Source: Streptomyces sp. NBC_00358 (GTDB lineage Bacteria; Actinomycetota; Actinomycetes; Streptomycetales; Streptomycetaceae). From it: 64,000 nucleotides of DNA. The notes beneath the pieces are model-generated. The model saw only the letters and a list, made by a program, of their open reading frames with translations, was not told the DNA's origin and did not search any database. The translations under genes and the position numbers were made by a program. Positions 16,941 through 26,082 of this stretch are shown in pieces. Numbering within the stretch: position 1 is the stretch's first letter; the number at the start of each line of letters is the position of its first letter. The stretch lies in contig NZ_CP107976.1 of the NCBI RefSeq assembly GCF_036099295.1, positions 9,176,001 to 9,240,000 on the forward strand, written 5' to 3'.

Positions 16941-17486
16941 TCAGTGGGTGGTGCGGGAGGAGCCTGAGCCGCCCGGGGTCCGGGGTGCCCAGGTGGGCTT
17001 GGCCGTGGCCTCCTTCATGGACGGTTCGTCCATGAGGACGTGCCAGCCGTTCTCACCGGCGTCTCCGTCGAGGCGCACACTGATCTCCTTCGTCTGCCCG
17101 GTGTTCTGGAAATACAGGACGACGGTCTGCCGCTCGGAGCCTTCGTCGTAGAAGTCGGCCGCCACCTTCCCGCCCGCTCCCTTTCCGAACGCCTTGATCC
17201 AGTTCTCGGCCGTGCTGCGTGCGACGTCCTCGCCGCTGTCATCGGTGGCGAGTTCGGCGAGTTGGCCGGGGGAGTCGTCCGCGATCCGCCAGACGAGTTG
17301 CTGTGTGACGGCGAGCGAGCCGGTCGAGGGGTAGCCGAGTACATGCAGGGGCTCATGGCCCGCGTAGTCCTGGGCGTAGCGGGAGTCGGCCGTGTCGCCC
17401 GTGGACGAGCACCCGGTCAGCGTCGCGAGCAGCACACCGGCCGCCAGCGCCGCGGTCATCGGGACGCGCGATGTGGTCCCTTCCAT
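16941..17486 (-). CDS. Lipoprotein coupled to the DNRLRE/amidase gene
   Basis: 181 residues. Lipoprotein signal MTAALAAGVLLATLTGC with the lipidated Cys at residue 26. The mature part has VLGYPSTGSLAVTQQLVWRIADD, DSGEDVARSTAENWIKAFGKG and GGKVAADFYDEGSERQTVVLYFQNTGQTKEISVRLDG, an alpha/beta extracytoplasmic domain with no named family that I know. ATG at 17486 shares one base with the stop of the upstream amidase gene (TGATG), so the two are translationally coupled and the proteins probably partner at the cell surface, perhaps as an anchor or inhibitor. Confidence 0.75.
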   Translation of the reverse strand: MEGTTSRVPMTAALAAGVLLATLTGCSSTGDTADSRYAQDYAGHEPLHVLGYPSTGSLAVTQQLVWRIADDSPGQLAELATDDSGEDVARSTAENWIKAFGKGAGGKVAADFYDEGSERQTVVLYFQNTGQTKEISVRLDGDAGENGWHVLMDEPSMKEATAKPTWAPRTPGGSGSSRTTH

Positions 17487-20400
17487 CACTTGGCACTCCT
17501 GGGTCGGATGATCAGAACGCGTTGGATCGGATTGCTGGTGCCGCGGTAGCGCGCCAGCACGTCGTCGAGCGTGGTGTGGTTCTTGATGCCGTGCTGGGAC
17601 AGTCCCAGATGCCCCTGCACCTTGGAGGTGACCACCGCGGCGTGGTTGTAGCGCGGTTCCTTCTTCCACTTGAAGAAGACGATGTCGCCGAGCTGCGCGT
17701 TGTACGTCTTGGTGACGCGGGAGGAGGGACGGTGGCCGGAGAAGTGACGGCGCAGGTTGTCGGCACCCGACCAGGTGTAGCTCTTGTTCTTGATCGAGCC
17801 GAAGAGGTAGTACTGCTGCCACCACGCGCCGTCGGTCTTGCGGCCGCCCCATCGGAACTTCATGCCGCCACCGTGGTAGAGGGCCTTGGAGACGAAGTTG
17901 GTGCAGTCCTGGGAGTACTCCCAGCCGATGTCGGTGTGGTTGTAGGCCCAGTTGGCGGTGCCGTGGCCGCTGACCGACCTGGCGCTGAGGGTCTTGGCCG
18001 TGGTCTTGGCATCGGGTGTGGGCGTCGGCGGCGTCTCGTCGGGGAAGCCGTTCTCGCCCAGTTCGATCGATCCGGGGTCGTCCGAGGTGTCGTCCGGGGC
18101 CTGCGAGTCCGTCGCGGAAGTGGTCTCCACCTGGGACTGCGCGGCCGCCGTCGGGGACAGTGTCTGCCCGGCGTCGAAGTCGTCGGCTTCGCCGTCCATG
18201 ACCGCGGTGCCTCCGGTCAGGTCGAAGGTGTACCGCTTGAGGGCGCTTCCCGTCGTCGGTTCGTCGCCGCCGTCGCCGTGCAGGGTCATCGACTCCGTGA
18301 CGTTGGCCCGAACGACGACCTGGTCCGCCGTGGCCCCCTTGCTGACCAGGACGTCCGTCATCTGCGCCGACGCGCCCGCGTAGCTCTGGCCGTTGTCGGC
18401 GAGTGCCTGCCTGCTGTCGACGAGGTTCGGCTCCTGCGCGCCGAGCAGTGCGGAGAAGACAGTGCCGTGCGGAGCGTCGGCGGCCGCGTCGGCCGCGGAG
18501 AGACTGCCGCTGGTGAGGATCTTGCCCCGGGCGGCCAGGTATTCCTGGACAACGTCACGGTAGAGGGAGGTGCCGTCCGGGACCGCCGCGCCCTGTGCCG
18601 GCGCCGAGCGTGACAGGGGCCCGTCGCCGACGGTGTTCTTCGCACGCACCGAGACGCGGTACGGGACGGTGTTGTCGAGCTTGGTGAAGACGACGCGCGG
18701 CGTGGTGGTCTCCTGCTCGGCCACGACGGCGCCGTCGGTCTTCTCGACCTGAGCCGTGTAGCGGAGCTCGCCGGCCGTGCCCGGGTCGAGCGGCGGGTTC
18801 CATGTGGCCAGCAGGCCCGAGTCGCCGGGGACCGTCACGACGTCGGTGACCGTTGAGGGTGCGGTGGGCGGCAGGTACCGGATCGTCAGCCGCGGGCGCG
18901 TGGTCGTGTCGGCCGCGGTGAGCGAGTGGTAGGCCGCCCCGTGGGCGTCGGCCGGGACGGTCAGGGCGAAGCCCTGGTTCTCTCCCCGTTCGGTCCAGGA
19001 CTGCACCAGCGGGCCGAGGTCCAGATCCGGCAGTGGTGTGCCGGACGCGTAGTCGTCGGTTCCGGCCGCGTCGAGGAGCGCCCCGCCGCTCTCGGAGGAT
19101 GTCCAGGCGGACGACAGCTCGTACACGCCTGGCTGTTGTGCGGTGCAGTCGGCCGCGCAGTTGGAGCGGGTCAGCGACAGCGTGGCCGAGGTGATCCGGG
19201 CACCCTTGGGCAGGCCGGAGAGGTCCGCCGTGAAACGGGTCGCCCACTGGCGTCCGCCGGCCGGTCCGATCAGGAGTTCTCCGTCGGGCGCGGTGGGGCA
19301 GGGGGTGGTGGTGCAGTCGGTCGCGGTGGACACCTGGTCGAGGGTGTCGTCGGCGAGGGTGAGCGTCTTGCTGTCGGGTGCCGCCGGCAGCGGCTTCTCG
19401 CGCACGTTCATGGTCTGCTGTGCCGACCACGGCGAGCAGCCCACGCTGGTGCAGGCACGGACGGTCCAGCGGTAGGCGGCGCCGTCGGTGAGGACCCGTT
19501 CGGGAAGCCGGAGGGCGGCTCGCCGGCCGCTGTCCGTCCACACCGGCGAGACGTTCAGTCCGGGTACGGCACTGCCGGCCGAGTCCTTCACCGCGAACTC
19601 GGCGCTGACCCGGCCCTGCGCCGGATCCGTGACGACGGCGGAGATGATCGGCGTCAGGGTCTGCTCGGCCCCGGACTGAAGGTCCTGCGGTGTGTCCGGC
19701 AGCGCAGCGACACTGAAGGTGGCCCAGGCCGACCATTCCGTGGTGTAGTGCGTGCCGTCGTAGGGCGAGGTGCGGAAACGGTACGTCCTGCCGTGCCGCA
19801 GCACGCCGTCGGGTACGGCGACCTCGGCTGGGGTGCCGCTGGCCGTGAATTTGGACATCAGTACGTCACCGACCTGGGTGTTGGTCGCGGCGTCGAAGAT
19901 CTGGAAGGCGCCGTCGACCTGGTCGCCGTCCGGATCGCTGAACGTGTCGCGCAGTGTCGGTGTGGTCGTGTCGACGCGCCAGGTTCCCGTCTTGTCCTGG
20001 GTGAACGGGGGACCGGCCTGCTGCTTGGTGCCGGTGCGCGGCCGGTAGTTGTAGTTCACGGTGAGTCTGGGCGGATTGGCCGCGGCGTTGGCGGAGTTGA
20101 CCCGCTTCCACTGGGCGACGACGTTCTCGTCGGCGGCACGCAGCCCCATCGTGCCGCGTGTGGCGTTGGCGGAGGCCCAGCTCTGCACCAACGAGGTCGC
20201 GTCGGCGTCGATCCATCCGTCGGATGCGGAGGTGCAGGCGGAGTTGCCGCGCGTCTGTGTGGAGGTGGACGTCCGGGAGTTCCAGGCCGGCTGGGACGTC
20301 CAGCGCGTGCCGGTCGAGGCGGCTCCGGCGGACCACACCTCCCACGGGGCCGCCTTGCAGTCCGTGTTGCCCGAGTGGAAGTTCCAGAGGCTGAGGCGCG

Positions 20401-21565
20401 CGCTGCTCACCAGGGCGTTCGCGATCGGCGCGGTGTTCCAGGTGATGAACGAACGTGCGGTACGCGCGGTGCCGTCGGAGTTCTTCGTCCCCGGGTTGCC
20501 CAGGTCCAGTTCGGTGTCGGTGGACAGGTCCCCGGTTTCGCCCTGCTGGACGTACGTGTCCATCACGTTCGACAGCGCGGACGTGGAAGGGTCCACCGTC
20601 ACCGGGTACTTGGTCTTCGGGTCGGCGAGGAACCCGGCGTCCGGCGTCACCACGAGGCTGACGGACGACCCGTCGTGGACGACCTTCAGGGCCGCCGGCA
20701 CGGTGCGAGTGTGCTCACCGGAGACCGCGTCGACTGTGGCGTCCCACATCACCGGCGCCGGCATGACCGCCGTCTTCTCGCTCCGCCGGTCGGTCAGCAG
20801 CACGCTGCCGTCGGGTCGTTGGGCCACCGTGAGACCGCGCGCCTTCAACGGCAGCGTGTAGCTGGAGGAGTCTCCCGCCGGTCTCTGCTTGAGCTCCACG
20901 AACTGCTCGAAGCCGGTGCGGGTGGCCTCGACGACCACATCGGCGCCCGGCAGCGCGTTCTCGTACTCGGCCCGGTTGCCCTTGAGCGTGGGAGCAGGCA
21001 ACGCGCCCTTCCACTGCAGGGTGATCTGCCCGTCCCCTTCGCCGAGCGTCACCAGGTCGGACGCGCCGGCCGAGTTGGCCCGTGCAGCCCGCGAGCCCGT
21101 CAGGGACGCCCGCCGAACGGCGTCGCCCGTGCTGCGTCCGGCCAGTCTCAGCCCCTGCGGGTGAGCCTTGGACTCGACCGCCCCGTCGGCATCCCGGGTC
21201 AGGTTCACGTCCACCGAGCGCCAGGTCCTGGCGTCCTGGTCGTAGAAACGGACAGGGCCCGCCGCCACCTCGGTGGTCAGCGAGCCGTCCTCGTTCACCC
21301 AGGTCGTCGAGGTCTCGGTGCGCTCGGAGAGCGCCTCGACCCGCTGCCCCGACGTCCGCGCGGCAGCGCGCGCGGACGCGATGTCCACGGCCTGCGTCAC
21401 GTCGGCAGCCGCGACCCCGTTGGCCGATACGGGCGTTGCCACGACCACATCGGCACTCTGCAGCACCGTGACGGACAGGGCCACAACGGCCCCTCCGGCT
21501 ATCCAGCGCGCGGGTCCCCCGGACCCCCGCCATCCGCGCCGCGGCACGGACTCACGCCTTGTCAT
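17486..21565 (-). CDS. Large secreted DNRLRE / FN3-like / Amidase_6 protein
   Basis: 1,359 residues. Signal peptide or N-terminal anchor in the first 45 residues, then a beta-rich region starting near RTETSTTWVNEDGSLTTEVA, a DNRLRE-type module (MDTYVQQGETGDLSTDTELD ... SFITWN), FN3-like modules (PDTPQDLQSG; PSTVTDVVTVPG) and a second DNRLRE-like block. A C-terminal Amidase_6 domain has catalytic Cys1221 in SQDCTNFVSKAL and His1308 in RYNHAAVV. Amidase_6 proteins are papain/NlpC-like and predicted to act on cell-wall peptides or proteins. ATG 21565 was chosen over 21589 because GAGGAAG precedes it. Followed by an overlapping lipoprotein gene. Substrate unknown. Confidence 0.88.
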   Translation of the reverse strand: MTRRESVPRRGWRGSGGPARWIAGGAVVALSVTVLQSADVVVATPVSANGVAAADVTQAVDIASARAAARTSGQRVEALSERTETSTTWVNEDGSLTTEVAAGPVRFYDQDARTWRSVDVNLTRDADGAVESKAHPQGLRLAGRSTGDAVRRASLTGSRAARANSAGASDLVTLGEGDGQITLQWKGALPAPTLKGNRAEYENALPGADVVVEATRTGFEQFVELKQRPAGDSSSYTLPLKARGLTVAQRPDGSVLLTDRRSEKTAVMPAPVMWDATVDAVSGEHTRTVPAALKVVHDGSSVSLVVTPDAGFLADPKTKYPVTVDPSTSALSNVMDTYVQQGETGDLSTDTELDLGNPGTKNSDGTARTARSFITWNTAPIANALVSSARLSLWNFHSGNTDCKAAPWEVWSAGAASTGTRWTSQPAWNSRTSTSTQTRGNSACTSASDGWIDADATSLVQSWASANATRGTMGLRAADENVVAQWKRVNSANAAANPPRLTVNYNYRPRTGTKQQAGPPFTQDKTGTWRVDTTTPTLRDTFSDPDGDQVDGAFQIFDAATNTQVGDVLMSKFTASGTPAEVAVPDGVLRHGRTYRFRTSPYDGTHYTTEWSAWATFSVAALPDTPQDLQSGAEQTLTPIISAVVTDPAQGRVSAEFAVKDSAGSAVPGLNVSPVWTDSGRRAALRLPERVLTDGAAYRWTVRACTSVGCSPWSAQQTMNVREKPLPAAPDSKTLTLADDTLDQVSTATDCTTTPCPTAPDGELLIGPAGGRQWATRFTADLSGLPKGARITSATLSLTRSNCAADCTAQQPGVYELSSAWTSSESGGALLDAAGTDDYASGTPLPDLDLGPLVQSWTERGENQGFALTVPADAHGAAYHSLTAADTTTRPRLTIRYLPPTAPSTVTDVVTVPGDSGLLATWNPPLDPGTAGELRYTAQVEKTDGAVVAEQETTTPRVVFTKLDNTVPYRVSVRAKNTVGDGPLSRSAPAQGAAVPDGTSLYRDVVQEYLAARGKILTSGSLSAADAAADAPHGTVFSALLGAQEPNLVDSRQALADNGQSYAGASAQMTDVLVSKGATADQVVVRANVTESMTLHGDGGDEPTTGSALKRYTFDLTGGTAVMDGEADDFDAGQTLSPTAAAQSQVETTSATDSQAPDDTSDDPGSIELGENGFPDETPPTPTPDAKTTAKTLSARSVSGHGTANWAYNHTDIGWEYSQDCTNFVSKALYHGGGMKFRWGGRKTDGAWWQQYYLFGSIKNKSYTWSGADNLRRHFSGHRPSSRVTKTYNAQLGDIVFFKWKKEPRYNHAAVVTSKVQGHLGLSQHGIKNHTTLDDVLARYRGTSNPIQRVLIIRPRSAK

Positions 21566-21998
21566 GCTTCCTCGAACTCTGTCGAACACCGTGCGAACGC
21601 GGTGTGAGCTGTGAATTTCCGCCCTTGAGGATGTTTGGCATGGCCGCGACGTTCCGGAAATCCGGGGCAGAGGCGCCTATTTGGAGGTGTGCCTGATCAC
21701 ATCGGTCCGATCGTGCGATTCACGTCGGGTGAGCCGGAGTCTTCGGGGCATGGAGGCAGGGCGCGGGCCGTACGTCGGTTGGCCACCGCTAGCGGGCGAC
21801 TCGTCGTCCGACGCGCACCGCCACGTCCCGCCGCTGCACCGTCACCCCGGAGCCGGAAGGAAGCCGCCCGGCTCGCCGACGCGACCGGAGACAACCAAGC
21901 GGTTCGCACGTACCTCGGACTGCCAGAGCCGGACGCTGGAATGCCGTCCATTCCGGCGGTGCCGCTCGATGCGGATCACTGATAAGTAGGGTCAGGGT
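21566..21998. other. Spacer between divergent genes
   Basis: Contains the promoters of the DNRLRE gene (minus) and the P450 gene (plus). The open frame at 21635-21982 has shadow-like composition and no motif. Confidence 0.45.
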
Positions 21999-23228
21999 AT
22001 GACCCATATAACCCCCGCTCCCCAGGCTCCTATTGATCCCGCAGGACTCGCCCGCGATCCGTACGCCGTCTATGCACAGCTCCGTCAAGCAGGGCCCGTT
22101 CACCGGATCACCGGGACAGACGGGCTGCCTGCCTGGCTGGTGACCCGCTACGACGACGTGCGCCAGGCACTCGCCGACCCGCGGCTCTCTTTGGACAAGC
22201 ACAACGCGGCCCCGGGCGGCTACCGAGGCATGGCCTTACCGCCGGCGCTGGACGCGAACCTGCTCAACATGGACCCTCCGGACCACACCCGCATCAGGCG
22301 CCTGGTGAGCCGGGCGTTCACCCCGCGCCAGATCGAGCAGCTACGCGAGCCGATCCAGCGCACCGCCGACGAGTTGCTGGACGCTCTTGCCGCGACTGAA
22401 TGCGCGGACCTGATTGCCTCGTACGCCGCACCGCTGCCGATCACCGTGATCTGCGACTTGCTCGGCGTAGCCCCGGCCAACAGGCGCGACTTCCGGTCAT
22501 GGACCGACGCTCTCGTCGCTCCCGACCCGACGCGGCCGTCCCTCGCCAAGCAGGCGATCGGCAACTTGCTGTCGTTCCTCACCCAGCTCATCGCCGACAA
22601 GAGAACCGCCCCGGCCGATGACCTGCTCTCCGCGCTGATCGCCGTCCGCGATGAGGAAGACCGGCTGAGCGAGGACGAGTTGATGTCCTTGGCCTTCCTC
22701 ATTCTGTTCGCCGGGTATGAGAACACCGTTCACCTCATCGGAAACGCGGTCCTGACTCTGCTTCGCCACCCCGAACAGCAGGCCGAGCTGCGGGCCAATC
22801 CCACGCGCCTCGGGGCGGTGGTGGGGGAGTTGGCCCGATACGACGGCCCGGTACCTCTGGCCATGCGCCGGTTTCCGACCGAGGACGTCACCATCAGCGG
22901 CGTAACCATCCCCGCGGGCGAAACGGTCCTGCTGTCCCTTGCCGCTGCCCACAGGGACCCGCATCGTTTCACCGACCCCGACCGCTTCGACATAGACCGC
23001 GACACCACCGGCCACCTCGCCCTGGGCCACGGCATCCACTACTGCCTCGGCGCTCCGCTGGCCCGCATGGAAACCGAGATCGCGCTATCTGCGCTCTTCG
23101 ACCGCTTCCCCGACATGGCCTTGGACGTGCCGCAAGGCGAATTGCGGTGGCGCCCCTCGATGCGCTCCCGCGGTCTCCTTAGCCTTCCGGTCCGCACCGG
23201 CACCACCAATGAAGCCACTACGGGTTGA
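21999..23228 (+). CDS. Cytochrome P450 (CYP105/107-like)
   Basis: 409 residues, soluble bacterial class. I-helix oxygen-binding motif LFAGYENTVHLI (about residues 235-246), K-helix ExxR in GELARYDG, and heme loop LGHGIHYCLGAPLARME with the axial Cys349. In most family members the I-helix reads AGxET or AGxDT; here Asn takes the usual first-Thr place and Thr comes next, which can alter proton delivery. Start MTHITPAPQAP with GGGTCAGGG a few bases before. No ferredoxin or reductase gene is adjacent, so redox partners must come from elsewhere. Substrate unknown; no biosynthetic cluster surrounds it. Confidence 0.93.
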   Translation: MTHITPAPQAPIDPAGLARDPYAVYAQLRQAGPVHRITGTDGLPAWLVTRYDDVRQALADPRLSLDKHNAAPGGYRGMALPPALDANLLNMDPPDHTRIRRLVSRAFTPRQIEQLREPIQRTADELLDALAATECADLIASYAAPLPITVICDLLGVAPANRRDFRSWTDALVAPDPTRPSLAKQAIGNLLSFLTQLIADKRTAPADDLLSALIAVRDEEDRLSEDELMSLAFLILFAGYENTVHLIGNAVLTLLRHPEQQAELRANPTRLGAVVGELARYDGPVPLAMRRFPTEDVTISGVTIPAGETVLLSLAAAHRDPHRFTDPDRFDIDRDTTGHLALGHGIHYCLGAPLARMETEIALSALFDRFPDMALDVPQGELRWRPSMRSRGLLSLPVRTGTTNEATTG

Positions 23229-23721
23229 TGACAGGGTGGGTGGCCTCGTCCCGAGGTGGCTCGCGAGCGTGCGGGCGTCCGAGCAGCCTCCCGTCGTGCG
23301 ATGTTCTGGTTCTGCAGTCCGAGACGGGTAGACACAGGACTGGGCTTGCGCAAGGGCACGGGGAGCGCTGCGTCGCCATCGACGTCCCTCCCGGCACCGA
23401 CATGAGCCCGTTGTTCGCCGTACTGCAACGGGAAGTCGACGAGGCCGGCGCCTTCGGGGAATGGGCAGACGCCATACCGTTCTCAACCGCGCGGAGCTGA
23501 CCACACTGCGGCGGTCCCGGCGCAAGCCAATTCCCGGGGCCACTTCAGGACGTCGGCAAGCTACACAACTTTCACCAACTGGGGCCACTCGAAGCCAACA
23601 TGCCGGGGTCGCTGAACGACGTCACAGCCACAGCGGTGCTCGGCCCCGCAGCGGATGAAACACGTTGGTCGGTCCACCGAGGAGCTGCGACGATGCTCTT
23701 CGCTTCTTCGGCGGAGGATAT
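23229..23721. other. Spacer with a possible gene fragment
   Basis: Positions 23341-23500 read GERCVAIDVPPGTDMSPLFAVLQREVDEAGAFGEW and may be the end of a small decayed gene, but I cannot name it. The rest looks non-coding. Confidence 0.3.
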
Positions 23722-24828
23722 TTGTTCATTTTCGTGTGTGCTGGGTGCGGCGCCAGGCTGACGATCCCGCTGTCCCAGGTCGCTTTGCCGGCCCACGCCC
23801 ATCAGAAGTACGGGAACGGGATTCAGCTCCCGGTGCTCATGGAGGCGGGCACGTTCGCCGTGGACCCGAATCGCTTGGGGCCGCCATGGGGGAGGTGGGA
23901 CGGGATTGATCCGGAGGAGGCGGCGGCCCGCGGCATCGACGCCTCGGTCCACGCCGCGTCCGACGGCATGTCTGGCACGGTCGTCATCGCACCCGGAGAT
24001 ACCCGCGGCACCGTGCTCATCCCGGAGAAGGCCGACGGCTACTGCTGCGGCCTCGACTGGGGTGACGGCCCCAACATGGCCTGTGAGGCGTGCGGCCTGC
24101 TCGTGGCGAACCGGATTGACGACTGCTCACTCTGGCAGGCGGTCTGGCTCGCGCCGGATGCCGTGCGCCGCCTCCCTGTCGACAACACCCCCACCACACC
24201 GCTCTCTTGGGCGGAACTGCTGGCGGAGGGGGAAAGCACACCCCCGTTCGAGCCGATCACCACATGGCGCTCGATGCTCGGGATGGGCCACTGGTGGGCA
24301 TGGAGCCCGCAGTGGGAGGCGGCAGCCGGTCGGGCGCTCGCCCACCTGCTGGCAGCATCGGACGGCCGGCCGGTGACCGTCCCGCACGGCCTGATCGCGG
24401 AAGTGTTCCAGCGCGCCCTCGATGCCCTGCTGCCTTCGGGCACCCCAGCGCGGCGCGCCGTCCTGGCCGGACCGGGACTGTCCGGCCCTGACGCGGACGC
24501 CGACATACTCCTCCTGCCGATCCATCCGCAGACAGGGGAGATCTGGAGCCCGGCCGGCCGGGCCACATCGGCCTACCCGGTGCCGTTGCCATTCGGGGTG
24601 TGGATGTGGCTGGCCTTTCCCGAGCCGCACCTATCCCTCCCCGTGCCGGGCACCATGCCCGACGGCGTTCTCCGCGACGACCCACTCGCACCGCACCCCC
24701 GTCACCCGTTCCAGGCCGACCCCGGAACCTTCCGGCACACCCTGGTCCGGCTGCCAGCCGTACGCAGCCCGTGGCTGCGCGAGATCCTCGAGAACCTCAC
24801 GCAACACATGCGCTCCGGCATCTTTTAA
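23722..24828 (+). CDS. Conserved hypothetical protein with CxxC pairs
   Basis: 368 residues. TTG start at 23722, 4 bases after GGAGG, gives LFIFVCAGCGARLTIPLSQVALPAHAH; the open frame upstream (to 23665) has no such ribosome site. Two CxxC motifs, CAGCG at the N-terminus and CEACG near residue 120 (with CC in DGYCCGLDWGDGP), suggest a structural zinc site. The rest is a Trp/Pro-rich globular domain (TWRSMLGMGHWWAWSPQWEAAAGRAL) without a named domain. Similar stand-alone proteins occur in Streptomyces as I recall them. No operon partner: it lies between P450 and an ISL3 relic. Confidence 0.75.
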   Translation: MFIFVCAGCGARLTIPLSQVALPAHAHQKYGNGIQLPVLMEAGTFAVDPNRLGPPWGRWDGIDPEEAAARGIDASVHAASDGMSGTVVIAPGDTRGTVLIPEKADGYCCGLDWGDGPNMACEACGLLVANRIDDCSLWQAVWLAPDAVRRLPVDNTPTTPLSWAELLAEGESTPPFEPITTWRSMLGMGHWWAWSPQWEAAAGRALAHLLAASDGRPVTVPHGLIAEVFQRALDALLPSGTPARRAVLAGPGLSGPDADADILLLPIHPQTGEIWSPAGRATSAYPVPLPFGVWMWLAFPEPHLSLPVPGTMPDGVLRDDPLAPHPRHPFQADPGTFRHTLVRLPAVRSPWLREILENLTQHMRSGIF

Positions 24829-24932
24829 CCGACTGACAGGGGCGCCGGTACTCGCTCTCCGAAGGGGCGCAATCGAACAGTGCCGGACAGCGGTGCCCCC
24901 CGAAGTGGTGCCAGGGTGCGGATGCCGGTCAG

Positions 24933-25290
24933 GTGCGCTTTCCCCATGATCTGCCGACGGGGGGCAAGCTCGTCGTGGTGTCGTTGCGGGTGCGGCGGTT
25001 CATCTGCAGGGAGGACTCCTGCGAGCGCAAGACCGTCGCCGAGCAAGTACCCGGCCTCACCCGCAGATTCGGGCGACGGACCGAGCGGCTGCGGTCGACG
25101 CTGGTGTCGGTCGCTCTTGCACTCGCGGGACCGGCCGACGCCCGGATGACGGACGACTTCAAGATTCCGATCAGCCGGAACACCCTGCCGAGGCTGGTCG
25201 CTTCGCTTCCGGATCCCTCCGTCACCCACGCCCCAGGGGGCCGGCGTGGACGAATACGCCCAGCGTAAGGGCCGTGTCTACCTCTGATCT
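24933..25290 (+). pseudogene. ISL3-family transposase fragment
   Basis: KLVVVSLRVRRFICREDSCE (zinc-finger/HTH region), VPGLTRRFGRRTERLRSTLVSVALALAG and ISRNTLPRLVASLPDP are ISL3 signatures. The frame then shifts, and GVDEYAQRKGRVY appears just before a stop at about 25288. Both ends are lost. Confidence 0.85.
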
Positions 25291-25401
25291 TGCGAGTGTG
25301 CCCTGGCTTTAGGTCGGGGGTGAATCGCATCTCTGGACTGCTCTGGCCTTGACCGTGGGCACGGGTCTGCGCTGTCTGCCCACGCCCACGGCTGCCCGCG
25401 C

Positions 25402-25832
25402 TCAGTCTGGGTGCTTCTGCTGTGCGATGTAGTCCTTGACCACTTGGAGCGGCGCGCCGCCGCACGAGCCGGCGAAGTAGGAGGGCGACCAGAACCGGTC
25501 GTGCATGATGGCCCGGTTGACCCGGCCTGTGAACTCCGCGCGCAGGCGGCGGGAGGAGACGACCTTGAGGCTGTTGACCAGGCCGGCGAGTGCGACCTTG
25601 GGCGGGTAGTGCACGAGCGGGTGGACGTGGTCCGTTTGGCCGTTGAATACCTTCAGCTCCGCGTCGAAGACCTCGCACACCTTGCGCATGACCTCTTCGC
25701 AGCGCGTCAGCATCTCGTCGTTCATGACGCCGCGCCGGTACTTGGTGACGAAGACCAAATGCGCATGCAGGTCTTGCCTACGACTGTTCTGCCCTTGCGG
25801 ATATCGGGGTTTGGTTCCCGCCGTGGCGACAT
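25402..25832 (-). pseudogene. tnpA: IS200/IS605 TnpA (Y1 HUH) transposase, one frameshift
   Basis: From ATG 25832 the frame reads MSPRREPNPDIRKGRTVV, then a frameshift near 25770 moves to HLVFVTKYRRGVMNDEMLTR and on to the end. The HUH pair is in DHVHPLVHY and the catalytic Tyr in VVKDYIAQQKHPD. Total length (about 140 codons) is normal. Apart from the frameshift the gene looks intact. A diverged right-end-like segment (gtgaatcgc, 25310-25318) follows downstream; no tnpB is present. Confidence 0.85.
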
Positions 25833-25849
25833 GGGCCAGCGCTAATGCA

Positions 25850-25882
25850 GCTCCGCGGAAGTTCGTTGAGGGGTGTTGATCA
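25850..25882 (-). repeat. IS630-type end, copy 1
   Basis: 33 bp matching 27069-27101 at 29 positions and in the same orientation; a transposase stop codon falls at the same place in it. Confidence 0.65.
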
Positions 25883-25970
25883 GGCGGCCTTGAGTGGGGC
25901 GCCTTCGTAGATCCAGCGGTAGGGCTTCGCGGTCTCGTTGTACCCGATCGCGTACGCCGCCGCGGAGCAG
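25850..25970 (-). pseudogene. IS630-family transposase C-terminal fragment
   Basis: Minus strand reads YAIGYNETAKPYRWIYEGAPLKAA then stop, the conserved C-terminus of an IS630 group. The terminal sequence at 25850-25882 recurs at 27069-27101. Confidence 0.7.
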
Positions 25971-26082
25971 CGCTAGCGGGCCGGTAGTGGCCCTGACCTC
26001 TCGGTATGCCTCTGCGCAGGCGGCCGTCGTCCGGGTGGGGCTTCCGGTCAGGCGCCCCCGGCGCCTCCCGTAGGCTCCTGAC

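Noticed and set aside
18926..21607. 893-codon plus-strand frame opposite the DNRLRE gene
   Set aside because: Antisense frame in GC-rich DNA; Gly/Arg/Val-rich with no domain, while the minus strand has full domain architecture.
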